A stretch of 40,736 bases of DNA from B16-G9 sp964400655. Lineage in GTDB: Bacteria; Bacteroidota; Bacteroidia; Bacteroidales; F082. The stretch is from assembly GCA_964400655.1 (NCBI GenBank), contig CAYNVN010000038.1:1-40736 (forward strand). The letters are read 5' to 3'. Below the pieces are notes generated by a model, which made no database searches, was not told the DNA's origin, and saw nothing but the letters and a program-made list of their open reading frames with translations. Positions 33,167 to 40,736 of the stretch are shown here, piece by piece. A program made the position numbers and the translations under genes. Numbering within the stretch: position 1 is the stretch's first letter; each line of letters opens with the position of its first letter.

Positions 33167-36100
33167 ATGACAGACCGATTTGAGATAATTCCCTTAAAAC
33201 AATTAACAGAAATTGTTTTAAACCAGCTTAACAGAAAAGAGACTGTTTTTAACATCCCGAAAGCGTTATTTTTTAATCCCCGTACAGCGCACCCTTTTCG
33301 CGGCAGACGTTTTGGCCATCTTCTCGAAACACCGTTGGGCGTGGCTGCCGGCCCGCACACTCAAATGGCACAAAATATAATTGCCGCCTGGTTAACCGGT
33401 GCCAGGTTCATCGAGTTAAAAACGGTTCAAACACTGGATGAGCTGGAAGTTTCAAAACCCTGTATTGATATGCAGGACGAAGGATACAATTGCGAATGGT
33501 CGCAAGAACTTAAAATTCATCACTCTTTCGACCAATACCTCAATGCCTGGATTTTGATTCACATTTTAAAACATGAATTTGGTCATGATGAAACCGAACC
33601 GGGAGTTATCTTTAACATGAGCGTGGGATACGATTACGAAGGCATCATGAAAGATAATGTACAATGGTTTTTTGATAAAATGGGAGATGCTTCCGGAGAA
33701 CTTGCCCTTAAAATTAACGAAATCAAAGAGGTTTATCCCGCCATAACCCAAATAAAAATATCTCCCATTCTGTCCGACAACATAACCCTTTCAACCATGC
33801 ACGGCTGCCCGCCTGATGAGATTGAAAAAATCGGACAATACCTTATCGAAGAGAAAGGATTGCATACCTCCATCAAACTTAATCCCACTTTACTTGGAAA
33901 AGAGAAACTACATGCCATCCTGGCCGGTTCGGGATTTAATACTATTGTCCCCGACATTGCCTTTGAGCACGACCTGACATTTCCGGATGCGGTAAATATC
34001 ATTACCAACCTTAAAAAGTCTGCCGAAAAAAAAGGCGTATTTTTTGGTTTAAAACTTACCAATACGCTTGAAAGTTTAAACAACAAAGATGTTTTCCCCT
34101 CAACGGAAGAGATGATGTATATGAGTGGGCGGGCACTTCATCCCGTTTCGGTAAATCTTGCGGCAAAAATTCAAAACCATTTTAACGGAGATCTTAACAT
34201 CTCATTTTCCGGTGGTGCCGATGCTTTCAATACTCCCGAATTGATTGCCTGCGGATTGTCGCCGGTTACCGTTTGTTCCGACCTCTTAAAACCCGGAGGG
34301 TACGGAAGACTTAATCAATACGTCGGGGAGCTGCAAAAAGCATTTGAAACAACCGGTGCCGTTTCACTTGATGATTTTATAATCAAAAAAAGCACGTCGC
34401 AAAATACCGGTCTTAATGTGCTGTTGTTAAACAACCTCAACCGTTATGCCCAAAGCACCCTGAAAAACAGCAAATACAAAAAAACAACGCTGCATACCCC
34501 AAGCATCAAAACGGCAAGACCCCTGGGTACATTTGATTGCGTTCATGCTCCCTGTGTGGACACTTGTCCGACCAATCAGGATATCCCCGACTATATGTAT
34601 CACACGGCTCATGGCGATTTCCAAAAGGCTTTTGAGGTCATCATGCGTACCAATCCTTTTCCCAACACCACGGGAATGATTTGCGATCATCAATGCACAA
34701 CAAAATGTACCCGTATCAACTACGACAGTCCGCTATTGATACGCGAGATCAAGCGCTTTGTTGCCGAATACGCAGTTGAAAAGGGGTACAACTATTTGCC
34801 GGCCCATAAAAAAATCAACAGAAAAACAGCCATTATCGGTGCCGGCCCTTCCGGTTTATCGTGTGCCCGTTTTATGGCACAAGCCGGATTTGAAGTAACC
34901 ATTTACGAAGCAAAATCCCGTCCCGGCGGAATGGTAGCGGGAGCAATACCTTCGTTCAGGTTAACCGACGAAGCGGTGGACATTGATATACGGCGCATTG
35001 AATCGTTGGGAGTAAAAATCTGTTTTAACACCCCTGTTGATAAAGAAAAGTTCGAGCAGCTCCGGCAGGAAAACACCTTTGTGTATGTTGCTGCGGGAGC
35101 ACAGCGTTCAAGAAAACTATCCATTGACGGATGCCATGCCGAAGGGGTTTTGGATCCACTGGATTTTCTGTTTGGAGTGAAAAAGAACCGTTTGACGAAT
35201 CCCGGCAAAAGGGTGGCTGTTATCGGAGGCGGAAACACGGCCATGGATGCTGCCCGTACCGCTTTCCGGTTGACAGGGGATACAGGAAAAGTTACCGTTC
35301 TTTACCGTCGTCGTTTGCATGAAATGCCTGCCGACCAGGATGAAATAAAGGCTGTACTGGAAGAAGGAGTGGAAATTATTGAACTTGTTTCGCCGGTTAA
35401 AATCAATGTGGTTAACGGCAGGGTTCACTCGCTTACCTGTATTAAAATGAAACCCGGCAAAAAAGATGAAAGCGGGCGCGCTCGTCCCGAGCCTGTTACC
35501 GGCTCGGAGTTTGAAATGGAGTTCGATACCATTATTCCGGCCATAGGTCAGGATTTAGCGATTGAATTTACCGATCCCGCATTACTTAAAACCAAAGCAG
35601 GCAGTTACGAAACCCGGCTGCAAAACGTTTTCACAGGTGGCGATGCACTGCGAGGCGCTTCCACCGCTATCAATGCCATTGGCGACGGGCGTAAAGCTGC
35701 CGTTGAAATGATTGCCAAAGCAACAGGTTCAATACCCGTTATGGAAAAACCTGAAAGAACACCGGTTTCGTTAAAAGATCACACCGTCAAACGGGCTTTT
35801 AAAATTCAGCCGGTTACCATAACTGTAACACCTTTAAACAACAGAAAAAACTTTAACCGGGTAACGGCTTCGCTTACCAAAGAAGAGGCCGTTAAAGAGG
35901 CTTCGCGCTGTTTGTTGTGCGATGAGGTTTGCAATGTGTGTACAACGGTTTGTCCAAATACGGCTTTCCATTCGTATCAAACCAATCCGAAAAATTATCC
36001 CCTTTGGCATATAGAGGTTCGCAACGGAAAAGCTACCGTTTCAAAAAAAGAGGATTTTGCCATCGAACAAAAGCAACAAATTCTGCATCTTGCCGATTGG

Positions 36101-36454
36101 TGTAACATGTGCGGCAACTGTGCCACCTTTTGCCCCACAGCCGGCAAACCGTATCTTGACAAGCCACACCTCTATTTTACGCGCCAAAGTTATAACACCA
36201 ACAAAGACGGTTACTTTTTAATCAAACAAGAAAAAACCCTTGAAACCAATAAACAGGGTAAATTTGGTTCTTTAACGGAAAAAACCACTCACTATCTATA
36301 CAGAACCGATGAGATGGAATTGGAAATAGATAAAAACAGTTTTGAAATTACGAACCTCCTCATAAAAGAAAAGAGTAATTTTGACATCTTTCTTAAAGAT
36401 ATGATTGAAATGATTGTAATCTTAGAGGGGGCAAAATCGTTTTTTACCGAATAA
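33167..36454 (+). CDS. ygfK: YgfK-like iron-sulfur flavoprotein (putative selenate reductase subunit)
   Basis: 1095 residues from the ATG at 33167. The N-terminal TIM-barrel half, like dihydroorotate dehydrogenase, shows LGVAAGPHTQMAQN, DEGYNCEWSQELK and LSTMHGCPPDEIE. It is fused to a GltD-like half: an Fe-S segment starting C458, C463, C467; an FAD site GAGPSG at 558-563; and an NAD(P) site GGGNTA from 687. The C-terminus adds two cysteine clusters, C915-C929 and the ferredoxin motif C979, C982, C985, C989. E. coli YgfK has about 1032 residues and belongs to a selenium/molybdenum and purine-related cluster. The true substrate is unsettled; selenate reductase is only a traditional name. Confidence 0.9.
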   Translation: MTDRFEIIPLKQLTEIVLNQLNRKETVFNIPKALFFNPRTAHPFRGRRFGHLLETPLGVAAGPHTQMAQNIIAAWLTGARFIELKTVQTLDELEVSKPCIDMQDEGYNCEWSQELKIHHSFDQYLNAWILIHILKHEFGHDETEPGVIFNMSVGYDYEGIMKDNVQWFFDKMGDASGELALKINEIKEVYPAITQIKISPILSDNITLSTMHGCPPDEIEKIGQYLIEEKGLHTSIKLNPTLLGKEKLHAILAGSGFNTIVPDIAFEHDLTFPDAVNIITNLKKSAEKKGVFFGLKLTNTLESLNNKDVFPSTEEMMYMSGRALHPVSVNLAAKIQNHFNGDLNISFSGGADAFNTPELIACGLSPVTVCSDLLKPGGYGRLNQYVGELQKAFETTGAVSLDDFIIKKSTSQNTGLNVLLLNNLNRYAQSTLKNSKYKKTTLHTPSIKTARPLGTFDCVHAPCVDTCPTNQDIPDYMYHTAHGDFQKAFEVIMRTNPFPNTTGMICDHQCTTKCTRINYDSPLLIREIKRFVAEYAVEKGYNYLPAHKKINRKTAIIGAGPSGLSCARFMAQAGFEVTIYEAKSRPGGMVAGAIPSFRLTDEAVDIDIRRIESLGVKICFNTPVDKEKFEQLRQENTFVYVAAGAQRSRKLSIDGCHAEGVLDPLDFLFGVKKNRLTNPGKRVAVIGGGNTAMDAARTAFRLTGDTGKVTVLYRRRLHEMPADQDEIKAVLEEGVEIIELVSPVKINVVNGRVHSLTCIKMKPGKKDESGRARPEPVTGSEFEMEFDTIIPAIGQDLAIEFTDPALLKTKAGSYETRLQNVFTGGDALRGASTAINAIGDGRKAAVEMIAKATGSIPVMEKPERTPVSLKDHTVKRAFKIQPVTITVTPLNNRKNFNRVTASLTKEEAVKEASRCLLCDEVCNVCTTVCPNTAFHSYQTNPKNYPLWHIEVRNGKATVSKKEDFAIEQKQQILHLADWCNMCGNCATFCPTAGKPYLDKPHLYFTRQSYNTNKDGYFLIKQEKTLETNKQGKFGSLTEKTTHYLYRTDEMELEIDKNSFEITNLLIKEKSNFDIFLKDMIEMIVILEGAKSFFTE

Positions 36455-36492
36455 CAAAAGCAGATTTTATACTGCAGATTAAATAAAAGGAT

Positions 36493-37965
36493 ATGACAGA
36501 AAAGGAAAAACAGGTGTTGGAAAACACCGTAAAACAGTGCAGGGAGAAAAAGATAATCCTTCCCACGTACAAACAGATGAGAAACCCGGAACTTGTTCCC
36601 GAAAAAATCAAGGAAGAATTAAAAAATATCGGACTTTGGGATTTAAACCCGTTAAACCTGTTTCGTATTACCTGGAAAAATGAACCGGTAAAATTCGGAG
36701 GAAAATTTGATGGCGTTAATTATATAGAATTACCATCGGAGTTAACCGGCGTTAAAGCCCGCATCATTATGCTTATCGGTAAATTTTTCCCTACCGGTGC
36801 GCACAAAGTAGGTGCAACTTTCGGGCCGCTGGTTGAAAAGCTGGTAACCGGTCGTTTCGACCCTTCACGCCAAAAAGCCCTGTGGCCTTCAACCGGTAAT
36901 TATTGCCGTGGCGGTGCCTACGATTCATACCTGCTGGGATGTAAATCCATTGCCGTATTGCCGCAGGGGATGTCGCAGGAACGTTTCGACTGGCTTCACA
37001 AAGTAGGCGCAGAAGTGTTTGCCACCCCCGGAACTGAAAGCAACGTAAAAGAGATTTACGACAAAGTTAAAGAGTTACTTGCCGAGCGTGGTGACGAAAT
37101 AGTAAACCTTAACCAGTTCGAGGAGATAGGCAACTCATTATGGCATTACGCCGTTACTGGCCCCGCCATGGAAGAGGTGTTTAATAAGGTTAAAAACAAT
37201 AACGACCGCTTTAGCGGTGTTTTCCTTACCCAAGGCTCGGCAGGTACGCTGGGCAGTACCGATTACTTAAGAGAAAAATTCCCCGCCTTTAAAGTTTGTG
37301 CCGGCGAGGCATTACAGTGCCCCACATTGCTTTACAATGGTTTCGGCGAACATCGTATCGAAGGTATTGGCGACAAACATGTGCCCTGGATTCATAACAT
37401 CAGAAACATGGATATGGTGGCCGGTATTGACGACAACCCCAACATTCGCCTTATGCGGCTCTTTAACGAACCGGCCGGAAAAGATTACCTGAAAAACGAA
37501 CTGAAAATCGACCCGGAACTGGTTGACAAACTGGAATTGCTGGGCATTTCCTCCATCGCCAACCTGATGGGTTCAATTAAGCTGGCCAAATGGTACGAAA
37601 TGAATGAAAACGATGTGGTCTTTACCGTGGCTACCGACTCAATGGAAATGTATCAAAGTCGTCTTAAAGAGGAAAACGAAAAACACGGCGAGTTTACCGG
37701 AAGGGATGCCGCCGTTAGCTTTGAAGCCGACTTGCTGGGATTAAGTACCGATGCCATGATAGAAATGAACTATTATGAGAAAAAACGGATGCACAACCTA
37801 AAGTATTTTACCTGGGTGGAACAGCAGGGCAAAACTTCCGAAGAACTTAATGCCCAGTGGTACGATGAAAACTACTGGAAATCGCGCTACGCCAAAGTGG
37901 ATGAATGGGATCGGGAAATTGAAGAATTTAACGAACGAACAGGATTACTGAAAGAGTATTTGTAA
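36493..37965 (+). CDS. fold-type II PLP-dependent enzyme, unknown substrate
   Basis: 490 residues. The fold resembles cysteine synthase and tryptophan synthase beta: the cofactor lysine is probably K105 in PTGAHKVGATFG, a STGNYCRG loop (133-140) matches the substrate carboxylate loop, and QGSAGTLGS (247-255) should hold the PLP phosphate. EHRIEGIGDKHVPW resembles the cysteine synthase EGIG segment. It is longer than those enzymes and has its own N- and C-terminal regions. It begins 38 bases after ygfK with no terminator or promoter between, so they are probably one operon. It does not look like diaminopropionate ammonia-lyase (YgeX), the PLP enzyme of the enterobacterial ygfK cluster. Confidence 0.8.
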   Translation: MTEKEKQVLENTVKQCREKKIILPTYKQMRNPELVPEKIKEELKNIGLWDLNPLNLFRITWKNEPVKFGGKFDGVNYIELPSELTGVKARIIMLIGKFFPTGAHKVGATFGPLVEKLVTGRFDPSRQKALWPSTGNYCRGGAYDSYLLGCKSIAVLPQGMSQERFDWLHKVGAEVFATPGTESNVKEIYDKVKELLAERGDEIVNLNQFEEIGNSLWHYAVTGPAMEEVFNKVKNNNDRFSGVFLTQGSAGTLGSTDYLREKFPAFKVCAGEALQCPTLLYNGFGEHRIEGIGDKHVPWIHNIRNMDMVAGIDDNPNIRLMRLFNEPAGKDYLKNELKIDPELVDKLELLGISSIANLMGSIKLAKWYEMNENDVVFTVATDSMEMYQSRLKEENEKHGEFTGRDAAVSFEADLLGLSTDAMIEMNYYEKKRMHNLKYFTWVEQQGKTSEELNAQWYDENYWKSRYAKVDEWDREIEEFNERTGLLKEYL

Positions 37966-38076
37966 TAAAACCGAAGCTCGCCAAACGCTGAACGCCAAAC
38001 GCTCAACTCCAGGCACTCCAAACTTCAAATACTTTTGATTTTTGATTGCAAATTTTTGATTTTTGATCTATGATTT

Positions 38077-38287
38077 GCCTGCCCGAATGTTAAGCAGGCG
38101 GGTCTGCCCCTCCCGCAAGCCCCGTCGTCATTCCGAGGGAAGCGAACCCGAAAGCTTTCGGGGAGCGACGAGGAATCTCCCAGGAACCAGCCTGCCCCTT
38201 AGGCAAAAGGGAATCCGGTTATCAATAGTAGGGGTTTCCCGCCTGCCGGCAGGGCAGGCCTCCTCCCTACGGTCGCCGGAATGACGT
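38077..38287. repeat. REP/BIME-like palindromic repeat cluster
   Basis: Four elements are visible. GCCTGC/GCAGGC arms lie at 38077-38099. A unit at 38126-38180 opens CGTCATTCCG, contains the perfect palindrome CCCGAAAGCTTTCGGG (38147-38162) and closes AGGAATCTCC. CCTGCCGGCAGG sits at 38242-38253. The reverse-orientation copy of the outer end, CCGGAATGACG, is at about 38276-38286. Opposed CGTCATTCCG ends are typical of dispersed intergenic repeats found in many genomes. Confidence 0.75.
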
Positions 38288-38348
38288 ATAAATGATGGCT
38301 GTCGAAATGACGAGAATATGAATGAACGACGTAGTTTTAACTTTAGGT

Positions 38349-38382
38349 ACTTTTAATTTTTGATTGGAGATTTTTGATTTGC
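38349..38382 (+). repeat. second copy of the TTTTTGATT tract
   Basis: ACTTTTAATTTTTGATTGG and the following AGATTTTTGATTTGCC resemble the tract at 38029-38078, so two imperfect direct copies flank the palindromic block. Confidence 0.55.
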
Positions 38383-38699
38383 CGGCCTAATAAAGGAACT
38401 ACGTGGTTTTGGGTTTTTTATTTTTAAATCGGAATTTACCTGATCTAATGTTAAATAATTATAAAAGCCGGTTCGGAGATTTTTTATCCTTTTGCCGTTT
38501 TCAGCAGAGCCGCTGCGGGATTTGATTTAACATACAATCGCTCCTGATTTTCTATTCAATATAAATCAACCGGTTAGATATTTTGTAAAATCCGGTGTTT
38601 TATTCCTTAAGTTTTAAATAACATAACAACATCAATCTAAACTTGTTTTAAATTAACAGAACCATTTTTGTCAGTTTTAAAATTAAACCATTAAAAAGT

Positions 38700-38707
38700 T
38701 ACTTTTG
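38700..38707 (+). promoter_or_regulatory. -7 box of nifJ
   Basis: TACTTTTG matches TAnnTTTG. A TTTT lies 21 bases upstream in place of TTTG. The leader would be about 50 bases. Confidence 0.5.
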
Positions 38708-38762
38708 CAAAAATTTTAAGCGGACGTTTTATAAAAGCAAAGCTTTTCTAATATAATTAATT

Positions 38763-40736
38763 ATGAGTAACAAGAAAAGATTCATTACATGTGATGGAAA
38801 CTACGCAGCTGCTCACGTAGCTTACATGTTCAGCGAAGTTGCTGCCATTTACCCCATCACCCCATCCTCAACGATGGCAGAGTATGTTGACGAGTGGTCG
38901 GCATACGGAAGAAAAAACATCTTTGGAGAAACTGTTAAGGTTGTAGAAATGCAATCGGAAGGCGGGGCCTCCGGTGCCGTTCACGGCTCGTTGCAGTCGG
39001 GTGCTTTAACCACCACTTTTACGGCATCACAGGGTCTTCTTTTGATGATTCCCAATATGTATAAAATTTCAGGCGAATTGCTGCCTGCCGTATTTCATGT
39101 AAGTGCCCGTAGCCTTGCCGCTCAGGCGCTTTCAATATTTGGCGACCACAGCGATGTGATGTCAACCCGCCAAACCGGATTTGCCATGCTGGCTACCGGT
39201 AGTGTTCAGGAGGAAATGGACATTGCTGCCATTGCTCACTTTGTTTCGTTAAGAACCAGAGTTCCTTTCCTGCATTTCTTTGATGGTTTCCGTACATCAC
39301 ACGAAATCCAGAAAGTGGAGTATTTTGAAGTGGAAGACCTTAAAGACCTGTTCCCGTGGGAAGATGTTCAGAAATTCCGCGACAATGCACTTAACCCCGA
39401 GCATCCCGTAACACGCGGAACGGCTCAAAACCCCGATATTTATTTCCAGGCTCGCGAAGCTGCCAATAAGTTTTACGAACCGATTCCCGACCTGGTGGAA
39501 GAGTACATGCAGGAAATTACCAAACGTACCGGCCGCGAATACCATCCGTTTACCTATTACGGTGCTCCCGATGCGGAACATGTGATTGTGGCTATGGGTT
39601 CGGTTACCGAAACCATTAAAGAAACCATCGACCACCTGTTAGCCAAAGGCGAAAAAGTGGGATTGGTTTCCGTACATCTCTATCGTCCTTTTTCAAAGAA
39701 ATATTTCCTGAAAGCCATGCCCGAAACGGTAAAACGTATTGCCGTTTTAGATCGTACCAAAGAGATTGGTGCCAATGGAGAGCCTTTGTATCTTGATGTT
39801 AAAGAGCTTTATTACGGACAGGAAAATGCACCCGAAATAGTTGGTGGCCGTTACGGACTGAGTTCGAAAGACACCACACCTTCCATGATTCTTTCGGTTT
39901 ACGAAAACCTTAAAATCAAAGAGCCTAAAAACGGTTTCACCGTAGGTATTGTTGACGATGTTACCTTTACATCGCTTCCGTTACTTCCCGAAGTAAACAT
40001 TGCTCCCAAAGGAACTTTCCAGGCTAAATTCTACGGCCTCGGTTCCGATGGTACGGTAGGTGCCAACAAAAACTCCATCAAAATTATCGGTGACAACACC
40101 GACCTTTATGCACAGGCCTATTTTGCCTACGATTCTAAAAAATCTGGTGGCATTACCATTTCACACCTTCGTTTTGGTGAGCATCCCATTCGCTCAACCT
40201 ATCTGGTAAACACCCCCGATTTTGTTGCCTGTCACGTTCCTGCCTATTTACAAAAATATGATATGCTCAAAGGTTTGAGTGACGGCGGTACATTCCTGTT
40301 AAACAGTATTTGGGACGAGGAAACCACCAAAGCCAAACTGCCCGACCATTTCAAAAAATACATGGCTGAGCACAACATCAATTTCTACATCATCAACGCA
40401 ACCAAAATTGCCGATGAAATAGGACTGGGAAGCCGCACCAACACCATTATGCAGTCGGCATTCTTTAAAGTTTCGGAGGTAATCCCTTACGAGCAGGCTG
40501 TTGATCAGAAGAAAGAGTTCATCATGAAATCGTACGGCAAAAAAGGTGAAGAGATTGTAAACATGAACTATCAGGCCGTTGACCGCGGTGGTGATGTTAT
40601 TAAGATTGACATCCCCAAGGAGTGGGCCGATATTAAATTGAACGAAGACAGCGATGAATATGCAGGCATGCCCGATTTCATCAAAAACGTGGTTAAACCC
40701 ATCGAAGCGCTTAAAGGCGACGATTTGCCTGTTTCG
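38763..40736 (+). CDS. nifJ: pyruvate:ferredoxin (flavodoxin) oxidoreductase, 5' part
   Basis: 658 codons, open to the end of the window; the full protein is normally about 1180 residues. Domain I has YPITPSSTMAEYVDEWS from residue 30 and EMQSEGGASGAVHGSLQSGA; the central regions include VGLVSVHLYRPFSKKYF and FYGLGSDGTVGANKNSIKI. The ferredoxin and thiamine diphosphate domains lie beyond the edge. The homodimeric enzyme converts pyruvate and CoA to acetyl-CoA and CO2 with reduced ferredoxin, and is sensitive to oxygen in most species. It points to an anaerobic or fermentative life and could supply low-potential electrons to YgfK. There is no sign of frameshift. Confidence 0.97.
   Translation, partial: MSNKKRFITCDGNYAAAHVAYMFSEVAAIYPITPSSTMAEYVDEWSAYGRKNIFGETVKVVEMQSEGGASGAVHGSLQSGALTTTFTASQGLLLMIPNMYKISGELLPAVFHVSARSLAAQALSIFGDHSDVMSTRQTGFAMLATGSVQEEMDIAAIAHFVSLRTRVPFLHFFDGFRTSHEIQKVEYFEVEDLKDLFPWEDVQKFRDNALNPEHPVTRGTAQNPDIYFQAREAANKFYEPIPDLVEEYMQEITKRTGREYHPFTYYGAPDAEHVIVAMGSVTETIKETIDHLLAKGEKVGLVSVHLYRPFSKKYFLKAMPETVKRIAVLDRTKEIGANGEPLYLDVKELYYGQENAPEIVGGRYGLSSKDTTPSMILSVYENLKIKEPKNGFTVGIVDDVTFTSLPLLPEVNIAPKGTFQAKFYGLGSDGTVGANKNSIKIIGDNTDLYAQAYFAYDSKKSGGITISHLRFGEHPIRSTYLVNTPDFVACHVPAYLQKYDMLKGLSDGGTFLLNSIWDEETTKAKLPDHFKKYMAEHNINFYIINATKIADEIGLGSRTNTIMQSAFFKVSEVIPYEQAVDQKKEFIMKSYGKKGEEIVNMNYQAVDRGGDVIKIDIPKEWADIKLNEDSDEYAGMPDFIKNVVKPIEALKGDDLPVS

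Larger units (their letters stand above)
37966..38762. other. 797-base noncoding region before nifJ
   Basis: No credible gene. In order it holds a tandem CGCCAAACGCT pair (37979-38003), an AT-rich TTTTTGATT tract (38029-38075), a palindrome-rich block (38077-38287), a second TTTTTGATT tract (38349-38382) and about 370 bases of AT-rich sequence leading to the nifJ promoter. The 73-codon open frame at 38063-38284 is made of the repeats and is not a gene. Confidence 0.8.

Noticed and set aside
33167..36454. Glutamate synthase small subunit (GltD)
   Set aside because: Only the central part resembles GltD; the dihydroorotate dehydrogenase-like N-terminus and C-terminal Fe-S clusters identify YgfK.
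38063..38284. 73-codon plus-strand open frame before nifJ
   Set aside because: It is built from palindromic repeat units, is rich in Arg, Ser and Pro, and has no start signal or family resemblance.
38029..38382. Possible CRISPR-like array from repeated TTTTTGATT
   Set aside because: Repeats are short, AT-rich and irregular, with no uniform spacers and no cas genes.

Overview
The window is a stretch of Bacteroidota chromosome, most likely from an anaerobic or fermentative member near Bacteroidales/Marinilabiliales. Signs of this are the gene order rpsU-xerC-hpf-tRNAs-tuf-secE-nusG-rplKAJL-rpoBC followed by a DUF3467 gene, many -7 boxes of the Bacteroidota sigma type (TAnnTTTG), a lone lipoprotein sulfatase, and a pyruvate:ferredoxin oxidoreductase at the right edge. 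No phage, insertion sequence or CRISPR array was found.

Left arm (1-5900): two minus-strand pairs, a beta-barrel protein overlapping a DUF985 cupin gene, and a methyltransferase followed by tex. A plus-strand gene for an archaeal-type ADP-dependent sugar kinase follows.

Core (5950-21250): rpsU, a tyrosine recombinase and hpf lead into tRNA-Thr(UGU), -Tyr(GUA), -Gly(UCC), -Thr(GGU), tuf, tRNA-Trp, secE, nusG, four ribosomal protein genes, rpoB and rpoC. Strong RNA hairpins sit at nearly every segment boundary. At two of them the promoter of the next unit is written inside the terminator of the previous one.

Middle (21250-31930): a Cys-type sulfatase lipoprotein, a TlpA-like thioredoxin lipoprotein, a malate/lactate dehydrogenase family enzyme, murB, two overlapping GT-B glycosyltransferases, htpG, and a class V aminotransferase with a desulfurase-like cysteine loop.

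Right arm (31930-40736): a minus-strand tRNA-Val with a tRNA-like remnant in its leader; a divergent pair made of a MocA-like nucleotidyltransferase and a YgfK-like iron-sulfur flavoprotein; an uncharacterised fold-type II PLP enzyme behind ygfK; an 800-base noncoding region full of palindromic repeats; and the first 658 codons of nifJ. The mocA-like/ygfK/PLP-enzyme group is the best candidate for little-described metabolism. It resembles a trimmed version of the enterobacterial selenium/purine cluster. The rest is mostly housekeeping.
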